Position numbers and translations under genes: made by a program
The notes under the pieces: generated by a model
What the model saw: only the letters and a program-made list of their open reading frames with translations
Told to the model about the DNA's origin: nothing
Database searches by the model: none
NCBI RefSeq assembly: GCF_018882405.1
Contig: NZ_JACVOO010000001.1
Span: forward strand, 186,001-250,000
Direction of reading: 5' to 3'
Origin: Polynucleobacter sp. 31A-FELB
GTDB taxonomy: Bacteria > Pseudomonadota > Gammaproteobacteria > Burkholderiales > Burkholderiaceae
Length of the DNA: 64,000 nucleotides
Shown here: positions 15,968 to 24,705 of the stretch, piece by piece
Numbering within the stretch: the stretch's first letter is position 1
How the letters are laid out: every line of letters begins with the position of its first letter

Positions 15968-16001
15968 ATTTTATGAAGATAACGTGACACATTCATGAAA
16001 C
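15968..16001 (-). promoter_or_regulatory. PhoB box and -10 of ppx
   Basis: Minus strand GTTTCAT-GAAT-GTGTCAC (16001 to 15984) has two CTGTCAY-like units (5 and 6 of 7). The hexamer TAAAAT (15973-15968) begins exactly 10 bases later. Weaker units TCTTCAT and TAGACAT continue the 11-base register. The start codon is at 15927. Confidence 0.65.
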
Positions 16002-16026
16002 CAAGCAGTAGTCTACTGGTAATTAT

Positions 16027-16239
16027 CTAAGCCGCTAAGTTTTGCTCCGAGCTTGAGCAATCAAGACTACCAAAACTACAAAAAATACAGCAATCACCAG
16101 ACTTTGGCTTAAGAATGATGCTGCAAGACGGGCAGCGATAGAGATGCTGAGAATATCCACTGGGGATTTCAAGAATCTCATGACCTTGGCAGGTAGGACA
16201 GGTAATGATGGAGTGCTGGTTTTTAGATAAAGTATTCAC
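16027..16239 (-). CDS. GDCCxxC-domain small cysteine-rich protein
   Basis: 70 residues with CPTC (14-17), CPSC and the signature GDCCIFCSFGSLDC. This matches the group known as GDCCVxC-domain (seleno)proteins; here the positions are ordinary cysteines and no in-frame TGA is needed. These small proteins are thought to bind metal or act in redox or detoxification, often near arsenic or mercury genes. The frame opens with GTG at 16239; AGGAG lies 15 bases upstream, too far, so the start is uncertain. It follows mgtC by 65 bases in the arsC-phoA-mgtC direction, so it may be the last gene of that row. Confidence 0.75.
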   Translation of the reverse strand: MNTLSKNQHSIITCPTCQGHEILEIPSGYSQHLYRCPSCSIILKPKSGDCCIFCSFGSLDCSSSEQNLAA

Positions 16240-16304
16240 CTTTTGAATACTGAACTCCTAATGTTTCAGGAACAAGACAACGCGATATGAAAGGGAGAGG
16301 AATA

Positions 16305-17024
16305 CTAGTCAGTTGTGCTTGGACTCCAGAATGCTTGACTAACGTAATCTAGACCAGCTAATTTAGCAATCAACCCATCCATTTGAAGGCCATCAACTGC
16401 TGTAGCGGTCAATACCGCCTGAATCTCGACATCATCATTACCAAACTGATGAACCTCAATATCCCGAGTTTGATATCCAGCAGCTTCTAGGGCCTCAATA
16501 AAGTACTTTAGAGCTATTTTTTGGGAATATTTTGGAGTAATGATGTAAACGGAATTTGTAACCTCAACAGACTCTGTGTCTAGAGGCTGGCTATTAATCA
16601 GGCCCACTACAGGACGAAGTAATGTATTTGCAGCTAAAACAAATAATGTAGCCAAGGCTGCCTCCAAAATCAGGTCTGCACCAGCCAGCGCACCCACCGC
16701 TCCAGAACCCCAAAGCGTGGCCGCGGTATTGATTCCGCGGACATTGCCCTCTTCGCGCATGATGACGCCGGCGCCCAAGAAACCAATGCCCGAAACAACA
16801 TAGGCCATAACGTGTACGGCGCCCTCATGCCCCACCAATCTATTTGCTGCATCCACAAATATTGCGGCCCCTAAGGCGACCAGAATGTTGGTCCTTAAGC
16901 CTGCGGTACGTTGACGAAATTGGCGCTCAAGCCCAATGAACCCACCAAAAATAAAGGCAGCCGAAAGACTGACAGCCGTGTCAGCCAACGAGATCAAGTT
17001 AATATTATTTAAGAACTCCATCAA
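16305..17024 (-). CDS. MgtC/SapB family membrane protein
   Basis: 239 residues. The N-terminal MgtC domain has four to five helices with GGFIGLERQFRQRTAGLRTN (27-46) and GIGFLGAGVIMREEGNVRG, both family signatures. A soluble C-terminal ACT-like region (about 150-239) follows, as in full-length MgtC. In enteric bacteria MgtC modulates F-type ATP synthase and phosphate uptake through PhoR, and is induced by low magnesium; which applies here is not known. It lies 10 bases after phoA on the same strand, so it is co-transcribed with alkaline phosphatase. A shorter paralogue is at 21824-22300. Confidence 0.88.
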   Translation of the reverse strand: MMEFLNNINLISLADTAVSLSAAFIFGGFIGLERQFRQRTAGLRTNILVALGAAIFVDAANRLVGHEGAVHVMAYVVSGIGFLGAGVIMREEGNVRGINTAATLWGSGAVGALAGADLILEAALATLFVLAANTLLRPVVGLINSQPLDTESVEVTNSVYIITPKYSQKIALKYFIEALEAAGYQTRDIEVHQFGNDDVEIQAVLTATAVDGLQMDGLIAKLAGLDYVSQAFWSPSTTD

Positions 17025-17034
17025 GCTAATACGC

Positions 17035-18789
17035 TCATTTAGATTTACTACTTCCTAGACCTAGGGTATCAACCATAACCCTAAACACCTCGGTGTTATC
17101 CATAAAGCCCCGAAACTTTTCCGAACCAGGGCCCATGGCATTAAGTACAGCGTCATCTGCGGTATGAACACCAACCGATTGGTTTGAAGGTAAATTGCCT
17201 GGCATATGGATTGCATCCTCTTGCATCTGAATGTACTTAGGATTGGCGACATACTTGCCCGCCTCATCTTTCACTGCTGGCTTAAACGTAGCATCAAGCT
17301 TAGGATGCAAGGTCTCATAGTGATCAGGATAATTTCCATAAAAGAATGCCAAACGCTTTGAGACATCAATCTGGTTCGGATAACCTTCCACGTTGGCCTT
17401 AGGGTAGTTTGGATAACCCGCCTCCGCGTACACACCAACCTTTTCCCGCAAAGGTCCTGGCTTAGCATCATGAACAACACCGCTAATGGATCCACTGTGC
17501 GTATGATCTGGGGTCACAATAATTAATGTATCAGGATGGGTTTTCGCAAAGTCTTTAGCAATTTGGACTGCATTACTCAACATGATGGTGTCAAAAGCCG
17601 CACGCTCCCAATCCAAGGGGTGATTAAACTTATCAATCAAGGCAGCCTCAACCATCAAGAAAAAACCATTTGGGTTTTTGGATAGTACATTGATGGCAGA
17701 TCTTGTCATATCCGTTAGATCAGGTTGATTTGGATATTGTTCGACAGTATTTTTCTTCAAAAAGAATCGGTCTAGCGATCCATCCATATTGTCAGGATGA
17801 AAAACACCAAATAGTTTCTTGGTACTTGCGGCATTTCCAGCCTTAATTAACTCGTCTTTATCAAAGCTAATCTCATAACCATTAGCTTTAAATTGTTCGA
17901 CAAGATTTTTCTCATCCTTGCGCTTTGAACCCTTATTGGACTGAGGGTAAAAATAAGCGGAGCCACCACCTAAAATGACCTCCGCCCCACTTGCCAGGAG
18001 TTGATCGGCAATATAGGATTTATCAGCCCGTCTTCGGGTGTGGGCAACTAGCGCACCAGGAGTGGCATCCTGAAGCTCAGCGTCTGAAACTATGCCAACT
18101 GACATTTTTGTTTTACGCTTGATTAATTCTGCGATTGTCTCAACCTTCGGATGAGATAAGTTATCTGAAGCCCTGGACACATAAACGCCCATTGCATTCA
18201 CGGCAGTCTTGTGACCGGTTGTGTATGCACTCATTGAGTTTGCTGAATCCGTTATCAAAGAATCGGAGCCGGATGTACCGATCAAGGCAGTATTGGTCAT
18301 ATCGTCGAATGACAGCTTGCCTTGATATTTCCCTTCAGAGATTCCTTTTGAAAATACACGTGCTGAAGTTCGATTTGCAATAGTCATACCATCGCCAATA
18401 AATAGGATGACATTCTTAACCCTCCTCGGTCCGCTAGCATAGACATCCCAGGAAACCTGTAAGGCTTGTTGGCTAGATTTTGCAGTCAGGATGTATTTTC
18501 CAGCCTGATTTAATTGAACATCACGATAAATTAAGGAGCTACCCTTTCCCGATTCATTAGAAATGAAAGTGGGCTGCTGTTTAACAAGCTTAGAAATTGG
18601 AGCCCCATTCAGCTGGATTTCTAACTCTTCCGGCGTAGCTGCTCCATCGAACTCAATTTTGATATCAAATTGGGATCCCAGCAAAATTGCGGCATTATCA
18701 ATCGGATAAAGTGCTGCTGCACTCGCCACACCTAATTGCAACGAGAATATTAATAAGGCAACTAAGCGAGATAAATTAAACATGTCCAT
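17035..18789 (-). CDS. Alkaline phosphatase (PhoA superfamily)
   Basis: 584 residues. Signal peptide about 1-25, then an N-terminal beta domain (about 28-118) not found in short PhoA. The catalytic domain has FIGDGM (130-135), the nucleophile region TDSANSMSAY with S182, and TPDHTHSG for the second metal site. It is periplasmic or exported and releases phosphate from organic esters. Two closely spaced ATGs (18789 and 18783) could start it. It follows arsC by 41 bases and precedes mgtC by 10. I found no PhoB-box-like site directly upstream, so expression may come from the front of the row. Confidence 0.9.
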   Translation of the reverse strand: MDMFNLSRLVALLIFSLQLGVASAAALYPIDNAAILLGSQFDIKIEFDGAATPEELEIQLNGAPISKLVKQQPTFISNESGKGSSLIYRDVQLNQAGKYILTAKSSQQALQVSWDVYASGPRRVKNVILFIGDGMTIANRTSARVFSKGISEGKYQGKLSFDDMTNTALIGTSGSDSLITDSANSMSAYTTGHKTAVNAMGVYVSRASDNLSHPKVETIAELIKRKTKMSVGIVSDAELQDATPGALVAHTRRRADKSYIADQLLASGAEVILGGGSAYFYPQSNKGSKRKDEKNLVEQFKANGYEISFDKDELIKAGNAASTKKLFGVFHPDNMDGSLDRFFLKKNTVEQYPNQPDLTDMTRSAINVLSKNPNGFFLMVEAALIDKFNHPLDWERAAFDTIMLSNAVQIAKDFAKTHPDTLIIVTPDHTHSGSISGVVHDAKPGPLREKVGVYAEAGYPNYPKANVEGYPNQIDVSKRLAFFYGNYPDHYETLHPKLDATFKPAVKDEAGKYVANPKYIQMQEDAIHMPGNLPSNQSVGVHTADDAVLNAMGPGSEKFRGFMDNTEVFRVMVDTLGLGSSKSK

Positions 18790-18830
18790 TGGGAGGTAAG
18801 AAGATTAAGGAATGCTTCGATGTAATTTTG

Positions 18831-19337
18831 CTATTTTGCAAACTTAATGCGGTGATGAATACTTTGGAGTCGCTCTTTGATCTCAAATCGATCAAGCTTG
18901 TCTATAGGCAAGTCCATTAGCAACTCAATTCGATTACGCAAACCCATTTCTACCTGCTTAAAAGCATGGAGCATCGCTTCATCACCAGTCTCAACTGCGG
19001 CAGGGTCTGGAAAGCCCCAATGTGCAGTTGATGGGCGCCCTGGCCAATATGGACAGTCCTCCCCTACTGCGGAGTCGCACAGAGTAATAACAAAGTTCAT
19101 CTTGGGCGCACCTTCACGTCCAAACTCATCCCAACTTTTACTTCTCAAAATCTCTAACGGGTAACCCATTGGCTTAATTAACTCGATTGCTATGGGATGC
19201 ACTACACCAACTGGTTTTGCCCCGGCAGAATAACCAATAAAGCGGCCGTGACTGAGTGTCGTAGCTAAAGCCTCGGCCATAATCGATCTTGCGGAGTTGC
19301 CAGAACAAAGAAATAGAATATTTTGTGCGTGACTCAT
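18831..19337 (-). CDS. arsC: Arsenate reductase, low-molecular-weight phosphatase type (ArsC)
   Basis: 168 residues from ATG 19337; a GTG at 19349 is an alternative. The P-loop LCSGNSARS (10-18) has the nucleophile C11. CDSAVGEDCPYWPG supplies the two further cysteines used by thioredoxin-linked arsenate reductases, and HWGFPDP follows. Converts arsenate to arsenite in the cytoplasm. No ArsR or arsenite exporter is next to it. Placement immediately before alkaline phosphatase and near Pst fits protection from arsenate that enters through phosphate uptake; this is inference. Confidence 0.88.
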   Translation of the reverse strand: MSHAQNILFLCSGNSARSIMAEALATTLSHGRFIGYSAGAKPVGVVHPIAIELIKPMGYPLEILRSKSWDEFGREGAPKMNFVITLCDSAVGEDCPYWPGRPSTAHWGFPDPAAVETGDEAMLHAFKQVEMGLRNRIELLMDLPIDKLDRFEIKERLQSIHHRIKFAK

Positions 19338-19349
19338 ATCTACCAACAC

Positions 19350-19619
19350 TTAGATCAACTCATCCAATTGCAATGCGTATCTTTTATCCACTAAAAATAC
19401 GTTTGTACGAGATTCCACCTTAAAAGCCTTTTGCTCTAGTAGACCCTCTTTAGGATTGGTATCCTCTAAGCCCAATTTCGCCTCATGCGAACGAAATATC
19501 GTTGCTAAATTCATATTTGTCCTGTAGTCCATGGCTCTCAGCCTTTGTATAGAAAAAAATGATGATGATCCATCATAGGAGTCGAATATTTCAATTTGAT
19601 TAATAAGGGCAAGAATCAC
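19350..19619 (-). CDS. Small hypothetical protein upstream of arsC
   Basis: 89 residues from GTG 19619, with GGAAGG a few bases upstream supporting that start. No membrane segment, signal or cysteine is visible, and I recognise no family. Its stop (19350-19352) is 12 bases before the arsC ATG, so it probably opens the row with arsC, phoA and mgtC. The coding call rests on the ribosome-binding site and the tight spacing. Confidence 0.45.
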   Translation of the reverse strand: MILALINQIEIFDSYDGSSSFFSIQRLRAMDYRTNMNLATIFRSHEAKLGLEDTNPKEGLLEQKAFKVESRTNVFLVDKRYALQLDELI

Positions 19620-19706
19620 GCCCTTCCATCAATAAATAGGATTATTTCTTCAAGATGTAACAAAGAAAGATTATTTTGAGAGCTTTAGAAATTCAGCCGT
19701 CAATTG

Positions 19707-20543
19707 ATGCGATTCGCCGCTTTCCTGTTAATTTTCATTTCCCTCTCCGGGAATGCTTTTGAACCTCTGAATACAGATGATGCGGGGACTGTTGCCGAGG
19801 GATTGAATCAAATTGAGCAGTATTTTTTCAAAACTGCAGCGCATGGTGGTGGCACCGCCTCAACAGTCGACATCATTACACCGGGAGAGGAGTACTTTGG
19901 CGGAGGAGGAGCAAAGGCCTTCCCCCTCACATATACAAGGGGTTTGAGTAAAAACGTTGAGGCTTCTATCGGGGCGACTTATTTCTCAATTCCCCGAGGA
20001 AATTACTCGCCGATCTCAAATAAGGTCTTTGCTGTGAAATGGCGGTTTTTAGAGGCTAAAGATGGGCAATGGGCGCTTGCAATTAAGCCCAGCTTCACCC
20101 TACCCGGATCAACCCAACAGCAAGTTCATGGCTTGGACCTAGCTTTACCAAGCTATGGCCTTAATCTCATTAACTCTCACTACTGGGATGCACTTGAAAT
20201 ACATCTCAATGCTTCATATATGAAATCACCCTACAACACGAATTACGCAGTTGGCACGGGCCCACCAACCAATAGAACCAATATTCTCTTTTTTTCTATG
20301 GCGCCAGTCTGGCGCGCATCGCAAAATATCCGACTTGCACTGGATACCGGTATCACTACCAACCCACCCAGCACGGAGCAATACCTGACAAGCTATGCTT
20401 TGCTGGCAGCAATTATTTCCGTGTCCGATGAGCTCGACATCGGCTTGTCGTATATGCGCAGTGCTGCCAATATGGGGATAGTCATTAGCAACTCGGGAGT
20501 TAGCGCTTCCCGCTCTGAAATTGGATTTACCTGGAGATATTAA
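19707..20543 (+). CDS. Outer-membrane transporter-like beta-barrel protein
   Basis: 278 residues from ATG 19707; a TTG directly before it is in frame. Signal peptide about 1-18 (SLSGNAFE), then PLNTDDAGTVAEGLNQIEQY, alternating strands and a C-terminal FTWRY with aromatic end, typical of outer-membrane barrels. The pattern resembles the group described as MetA-pathway of phenol degradation/transporter proteins, which has no proven substrate. It is divergent from the 89-residue gene with an 87-base gap. No regulatory site is obvious. Confidence 0.7.
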   Translation: MRFAAFLLIFISLSGNAFEPLNTDDAGTVAEGLNQIEQYFFKTAAHGGGTASTVDIITPGEEYFGGGGAKAFPLTYTRGLSKNVEASIGATYFSIPRGNYSPISNKVFAVKWRFLEAKDGQWALAIKPSFTLPGSTQQQVHGLDLALPSYGLNLINSHYWDALEIHLNASYMKSPYNTNYAVGTGPPTNRTNILFFSMAPVWRASQNIRLALDTGITTNPPSTEQYLTSYALLAAIISVSDELDIGLSYMRSAANMGIVISNSGVSASRSEIGFTWRY

Positions 20544-20705
20544 CTACCCAAACGGTGACCTACATAACGATTTCTATATGACACTCTAATATCGCGCCAA
20601 ATAATAAAAACTTTAATTAGGAATTTTTTCATAGTAATTAGACCTCAAATTGTTATCGCTTCATTAGCGATTGGACCAACTCTAAGGATTTATTAAGTCA
20701 GCATC

Positions 20706-21788
20706 ATGTCAGCATTAAAACGAAATAGACAAACATCATCCTTACAATCAGCATACTCAGATAAAAGCCTTCATTTAATGACTCCATCTCCAATCCAACC
20801 CTTTCCCATTAATGGCGTTGTTTTTGCTTGGGCCATGACATCCTCCGCGAAAAATCATGAGATCCCCCTATTCGATATTGCCGATGCTCTGAATGATCCA
20901 GAGTTATCCGTTTGGCTACACCTCAACTTAGCGAACTCGCAGGTGCAGCGCTGGTTGAAAAATACACCCCTCATACCAGATCGCGTTGTGGAAATGATTG
21001 ATGAGGGCGTTACTCGCAGTCGACTGGAGCGCATTGAAAAACTGGATGACTGCCTACTGATGGTGATGAATGACTTTCATCAAGAATTCGGCGATAAAGA
21101 AGGTGATTCAAATCTTGGCACTTTATGGGCCATTCTCACTCCTCGTTTAATGATCTCACTCAGAAATAATCCCCTGAGAACAACCGATCGATTGCGCTCC
21201 GACCTTAGAGATGGGCTATTAAATCCCTGCTCTGCAATTGAGCTCTTTCATGAGTTGATTGATTTACGTGCGGAGTATCTTAGAACATTATTAATGCGCC
21301 TGTCTGAAACGATGGATGATCTAGAGGAAATATTGCTGAAGGGAAAAGAATTGCCAGAGCACGAATATCTTGGCAGAGTTCGTATTCAATGTAGCCGCCT
21401 ACGTCGCCAGTTCTCACCAGAGTTGATCGCATTAAATCGCCTACAAAAACGCTTGCCCTACTGGTTTTCCGATGAAGACAAATATCGCCTTAACGATGAT
21501 TTGGACTTACTGTCTTATCTAGTTCAGGAGATTTCTAACCTATATGATCGGGCCAAAGTATTACAGGATGAACAAGCTGCTCATGTCGCTGAATTTAATG
21601 CTAGAAACCTGCAGGTTCTCTCTGTAATGACCGTAATCTTTCTCCCAATGACTCTCATTACTGGAATTATGGGTATGAATATGGAAGACTTGCCTGGCAT
21701 TAAAGAATCCTTTTATATTGTGATGGTGTTGATGGCCATGGCTGGTGCTGCCGTTTATCTTTCCCTCAAAATGAGAAAAATTATCTAA
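20706..21788 (+). CDS. CorA/ZntB-family divalent metal transporter
   Basis: 360 residues. A long soluble N-terminal part (about 1-295) is rich in charged helices, followed by two membrane helices near the C terminus. The first ends in the family motif GMNM within GIMGMNMEDLPGI. The basic C terminus (KMRK) is also typical. CorA moves magnesium, ZntB zinc; FHEL and DLRDG-like segments and the GMNMEDLPG loop lean to ZntB. A 6-bp hairpin ATCGCT-TCATT-AGCGAT lies in the leader at 20655-20671. An MgtC paralogue follows 35 bases later, pointing to joint metal homeostasis. Confidence 0.85.
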   Translation: MSALKRNRQTSSLQSAYSDKSLHLMTPSPIQPFPINGVVFAWAMTSSAKNHEIPLFDIADALNDPELSVWLHLNLANSQVQRWLKNTPLIPDRVVEMIDEGVTRSRLERIEKLDDCLLMVMNDFHQEFGDKEGDSNLGTLWAILTPRLMISLRNNPLRTTDRLRSDLRDGLLNPCSAIELFHELIDLRAEYLRTLLMRLSETMDDLEEILLKGKELPEHEYLGRVRIQCSRLRRQFSPELIALNRLQKRLPYWFSDEDKYRLNDDLDLLSYLVQEISNLYDRAKVLQDEQAAHVAEFNARNLQVLSVMTVIFLPMTLITGIMGMNMEDLPGIKESFYIVMVLMAMAGAAVYLSLKMRKII

Positions 21789-21823
21789 CTGTTTTATTGA
21801 AAAGACGTCCATACTGGAAATAT

Positions 21824-22300
21824 ATGGAATATCTAAATCTTTATGGGGAAATGGCTTTACGTCTCTCCTTGGCTCTATTTGCTGGAATTGTCCTAGGCTT
21901 AAACCGTTGGGTACACCACAAATCCGCAGGCATTAGAACCCACTCTCTGGTAGCTATCGGCTCAGCTACGGCGGTTATGTCAATTGGATACTTTGGAAAA
22001 ACCGATACCCAGGCATTAAGTCATGTTTTGCAAGGGCTGATTACGGGTCTTGGGTTTCTTGGAGCCGGCGTCATCATCCGGGAAAGCAGCACTCAAAAGG
22101 TTCATGGATTGACTACCTCTGCCAGCATATGGTCCTGCGCACTGATTGCTGCTGCATTTGGCGCAGGCGAACTGATGCTGGGCATTATGGCCTTGTGCGC
22201 CATACTCATCACCCTCATTATTGGAGGGCCGCTAGAACGACTTCTTGGCAGAATTACAGGGCTTAAACGAAGTTCAGAGATTTCGGGTGATCCGGACTAG
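21824..22300 (+). CDS. MgtC/SapB family membrane protein, short form
   Basis: 158 residues from ATG 21824, where GGA lies 8 bases upstream; a TTG at 21797 is in frame. Carries LFAGIVLGLNRWVHHKSAGIRTHS and GLGFLGAGVIIRESSTQKVHG, the two family signatures, and five hydrophobic segments. It lacks the C-terminal soluble domain of the paralogue at 16305-17024, so its regulatory behaviour probably differs. Follows the CorA/ZntB gene by 35 bases in one transcript. Confidence 0.8.
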   Translation: MEYLNLYGEMALRLSLALFAGIVLGLNRWVHHKSAGIRTHSLVAIGSATAVMSIGYFGKTDTQALSHVLQGLITGLGFLGAGVIIRESSTQKVHGLTTSASIWSCALIAAAFGAGELMLGIMALCAILITLIIGGPLERLLGRITGLKRSSEISGDPD

Positions 22301-22381
22301 TAAACCAGTCCTCTAAAAAGACATTTTTGTCATATTACTTTGCTAGCATTGGTGCGTTCTTATTAACTTATTTGGAAATCC

Positions 22382-22597
22382 ATGAGCGCATATAAATATG
22401 AAGATGCTGTTAAACAGCTTCAGGAGTCAGGTGCCATTGGCTTACAAGACTTTAAAAATTTGTCCTACGAAGATCTGCATGAACTCCTTGAAGAGATCAA
22501 GGTGTGGTGTCTTTATGCAAACGGTAAGCTAGATAAGCTTCCCAAAGAATCCAAAAAGAAAAAAGGTAAAGACAAGAAAAAAGATAAGAAGGATTAA
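22382..22597 (+). CDS. Small protein with Lys-rich tail
   Basis: 71 residues with GGAAATCC before the ATG. An acidic helical body (1-50) contains AVKQLQESG and YEDLHELLEEIKVW. It ends in a strongly basic tail (54-71) of alternating Lys with Asp/Glu/Gly. No membrane segment. The tail suggests nucleic-acid or ribosome contact. No family recognised. It stands alone and its stop is 5 bases from the convergent phoR stop, leaving no room for a separate terminator. Confidence 0.6.
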   Translation: MSAYKYEDAVKQLQESGAIGLQDFKNLSYEDLHELLEEIKVWCLYANGKLDKLPKESKKKKGKDKKKDKKD

Positions 22598-22602
22598 TTC
22601 CC

Positions 22603-23910
22603 TTAACTATCTAGTCGTGCAATTCTCTCTTTAGGGAAGCGCAGTGTAAAAGCACTTCCCTTACCAGGGGTGCTTTCAATAATTAATTGGGCTTGATGTC
22701 GATTGGCAATATGCTTAACAATCGCAAGCCCTAGGCCGGTACCTCCCGTGTCACGAGACCGGCTTCGATCCACTCGATAAAAACGCTCAGTTAAACGTGA
22801 CAAATGCTCGGAAGCAATTCCTGGACCCGTATCCGTTACAGAGAACTCCCCCTCACCCTGTGCATTGATGCGCCAGTTTGCGCTAATTGAGGCAATGTCG
22901 GGCGTATAACGAATAGCATTGGAAACCAGATTACCAAATGCAGAGAGAATTTCCCGCTCTTCACCCATTAGATTATCGGCACTAGAAATATCAAAGTTAA
23001 ATGCGTGGCGACCTTGGGATAAAGCCTCCGCATCATTTTTTAGCAATGCCATTAAGGTTGGGATTTGGATGAGCTGCATTGGGGCTGGCAAAGTATTTGC
23101 CTCAAGATTAGCCAAGGTTAACAAGTCCTCTACCAGGCTTTTCATCCTTTGAGCTTGTGACATCATCATTTCAAAATACTGATGCTGCTGAGCCTTACCC
23201 AAATCCAATGACTGCATCGTCTCTAAAAAACCCATCAATACCGTGATTGGTGTACGCATCTCATGGGAGACATTAGCCACAAAATCACGACGCATTGCGT
23301 CCGCCTTCTGCAAATCCGTAACATCCTGCACCAATAAAAGATGCCTCTTATCGCCGAAAGGAAAAGCCTGCAACATTAAACTCAAATTTGCCTTGGGGCC
23401 CATACGCTCGAGCAATAGTGGCTCTTCAAATTGGCGCCTGTATAGATACTGAACAAATTCTGGTCGACGTATTAAGAAGTTGACCCTTTGCATTACGTCC
23501 CGCTTAAAGTTGAGTCCAAAAAAACGTTCAGAAATAGCGTTGCACCACTCGATTTGATCTTGATCATCCAGCATCAGGATGCCATTAGGCGATGCCTGAA
23601 AAGCCTCAATAAATCGATTGTGTTGCTTTTCAATAGATCGAATTTGTTGCTTTAAACCCCTTACCAACCTTTGAATGCGAAAAAAAATCTCTTCCCAGTA
23701 GCCGCTTGGCAAAGACATCCTTTCTAGGGCGTCCCTTAAGGTGTATTTACGTAGGCGAGCAAGATTAATGTATGAATACATCAGTGGAATAGCAAGAACA
23801 GCGATTCCAGCGGCAATGCCAAAAAATGGACCAAAATTCGATAAAGCCATTAATCCAGCAAAAAATGCCAAAATAATGAGCAGCGCAAAACGGGTAATTA
23901 CGGAGAGCAT
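22603..23910 (-). CDS. phoR: Phosphate regulon sensor kinase PhoR
   Basis: 435 residues. Two membrane helices (about 6-47), a linker, and a PAS domain (about 100-200, FQASPNGILMLDDQDQIEWCN). The kinase core has phospho-acceptor H216 in ANVSHEMRTP, N box NLVSNAIRYTP, G1 DTGPGI and G2 GTGLGLAIVKH. PhoR phosphorylates PhoB when phosphate is low, with Pst and PhoU signalling its state. It lies 60 bases after phoB at the end of the row pstS-pstC-pstA-pstB-phoU-phoB-phoR. All catalytic motifs are intact. Confidence 0.95.
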   Translation of the reverse strand: MLSVITRFALLIILAFFAGLMALSNFGPFFGIAAGIAVLAIPLMYSYINLARLRKYTLRDALERMSLPSGYWEEIFFRIQRLVRGLKQQIRSIEKQHNRFIEAFQASPNGILMLDDQDQIEWCNAISERFFGLNFKRDVMQRVNFLIRRPEFVQYLYRRQFEEPLLLERMGPKANLSLMLQAFPFGDKRHLLLVQDVTDLQKADAMRRDFVANVSHEMRTPITVLMGFLETMQSLDLGKAQQHQYFEMMMSQAQRMKSLVEDLLTLANLEANTLPAPMQLIQIPTLMALLKNDAEALSQGRHAFNFDISSADNLMGEEREILSAFGNLVSNAIRYTPDIASISANWRINAQGEGEFSVTDTGPGIASEHLSRLTERFYRVDRSRSRDTGGTGLGLAIVKHIANRHQAQLIIESTPGKGSAFTLRFPKERIARLDS

Positions 23911-23970
23911 TAGGCAATCTTAGAACATCTGAGCCAAGTACTTAAAAAACCTTAGCCAGATAGGGTGAAG

Positions 23971-24684
23971 TTAGGTCTGAGTCGGCAGCTTTGTAATGCG
24001 ATAACCACTTCCGCGGACTGTTTCTATATAGCGGTCGCAGTCAGTAGGCGCTAAAGCAGCTCGCAAGCGCTTGATGTGAACATCAACGGTGCGCTCTTCT
24101 ATGTAAACCTCATTGCCCCAAACTTTATCCAGCAAGTTGGCCCGTGAATGAACCCTCTCAGGATTTGCCATCATAAATTGCAGCAGCCTGTATTCTGTTG
24201 GGCCTAGAGATATAGGCTGAGGATCCAGATTTGGCCAAACGGCAGTAATGCGGTGGGAGACAGGGTCAAGTCTTAAGGGTCCAACTGAAAGTGGCCCCGT
24301 ATCCTCGATTGGGGTTTGGCGGCGTAAAAGCGCCTTGACCCTGGCAACCAATTCCTTGGGGGAAAATGGCTTGGTTACATAGTCGTCAGCCCCAGAATCT
24401 AGACCTAAAACCTTATCCGACTCTTCGCTCTTTGCGGTCAACATCAAAATTGGGAGCGATCGAGTACGTTCATTTGCCCTTAACTCCTTGGCAAATTGAA
24501 CGCCTGATTTACCCGGCAACATCCAATCCAAGATTAATAAGCTAGGCAGTTGATCGCGCATCACATTGAGGGCTACATCCGTCTGCAATGCTTTTTCAAC
24601 CTCATATCCAGCATGAGTCAGGTTGATCGCAATTAACTCAGCAATCGAAGGCTCATCCTCAACAATCAATATTCGGTGAGTCAT
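23971..24684 (-). CDS. phoB: Phosphate regulon response regulator PhoB
   Basis: 237 residues. Receiver domain (1-120) with acidic pocket ED (9-10), phospho-acceptor D53 in LILDWMLPG and K in VTKPFSPKEL. An OmpR-type winged-helix DNA-binding domain follows (about 135-235; LGPTEYRLLQFMM, ERTVDVHIKRLRAAL). Binds the direct-repeat boxes seen upstream of pstS, ppk2, plcP, olsB and ppx in this window. 21 bases separate it from phoU. Confidence 0.96.
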   Translation of the reverse strand: MTHRILIVEDEPSIAELIAINLTHAGYEVEKALQTDVALNVMRDQLPSLLILDWMLPGKSGVQFAKELRANERTRSLPILMLTAKSEESDKVLGLDSGADDYVTKPFSPKELVARVKALLRRQTPIEDTGPLSVGPLRLDPVSHRITAVWPNLDPQPISLGPTEYRLLQFMMANPERVHSRANLLDKVWGNEVYIEERTVDVHIKRLRAALAPTDCDRYIETVRGSGYRITKLPTQT

Positions 24685-24705
24685 CAGAGATTCTGCCTTG
24701 ATTTA

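Noticed and set aside
16027-16239. Selenocysteine in the GDCCxxC protein
   Set aside because: All positions are encoded as Cys and no in-frame TGA is present before the stop.
19620-19706. PhoB box in front of the arsC-phoA row
   Set aside because: TTGTTAC is present but the partner unit matches at only 2 of 7 positions.
20655-20671. Riboswitch-like hairpin in the CorA/ZntB leader
   Set aside because: Only one 6-bp stem; no magnesium-sensing M-box architecture is recognisable.
22320-22345. PhoB-like TTGTCAT upstream of the 71-residue gene
   Set aside because: Only one good 7-mer; the unit 11 bases on matches at 4 of 7 and no -10 follows at the right distance.
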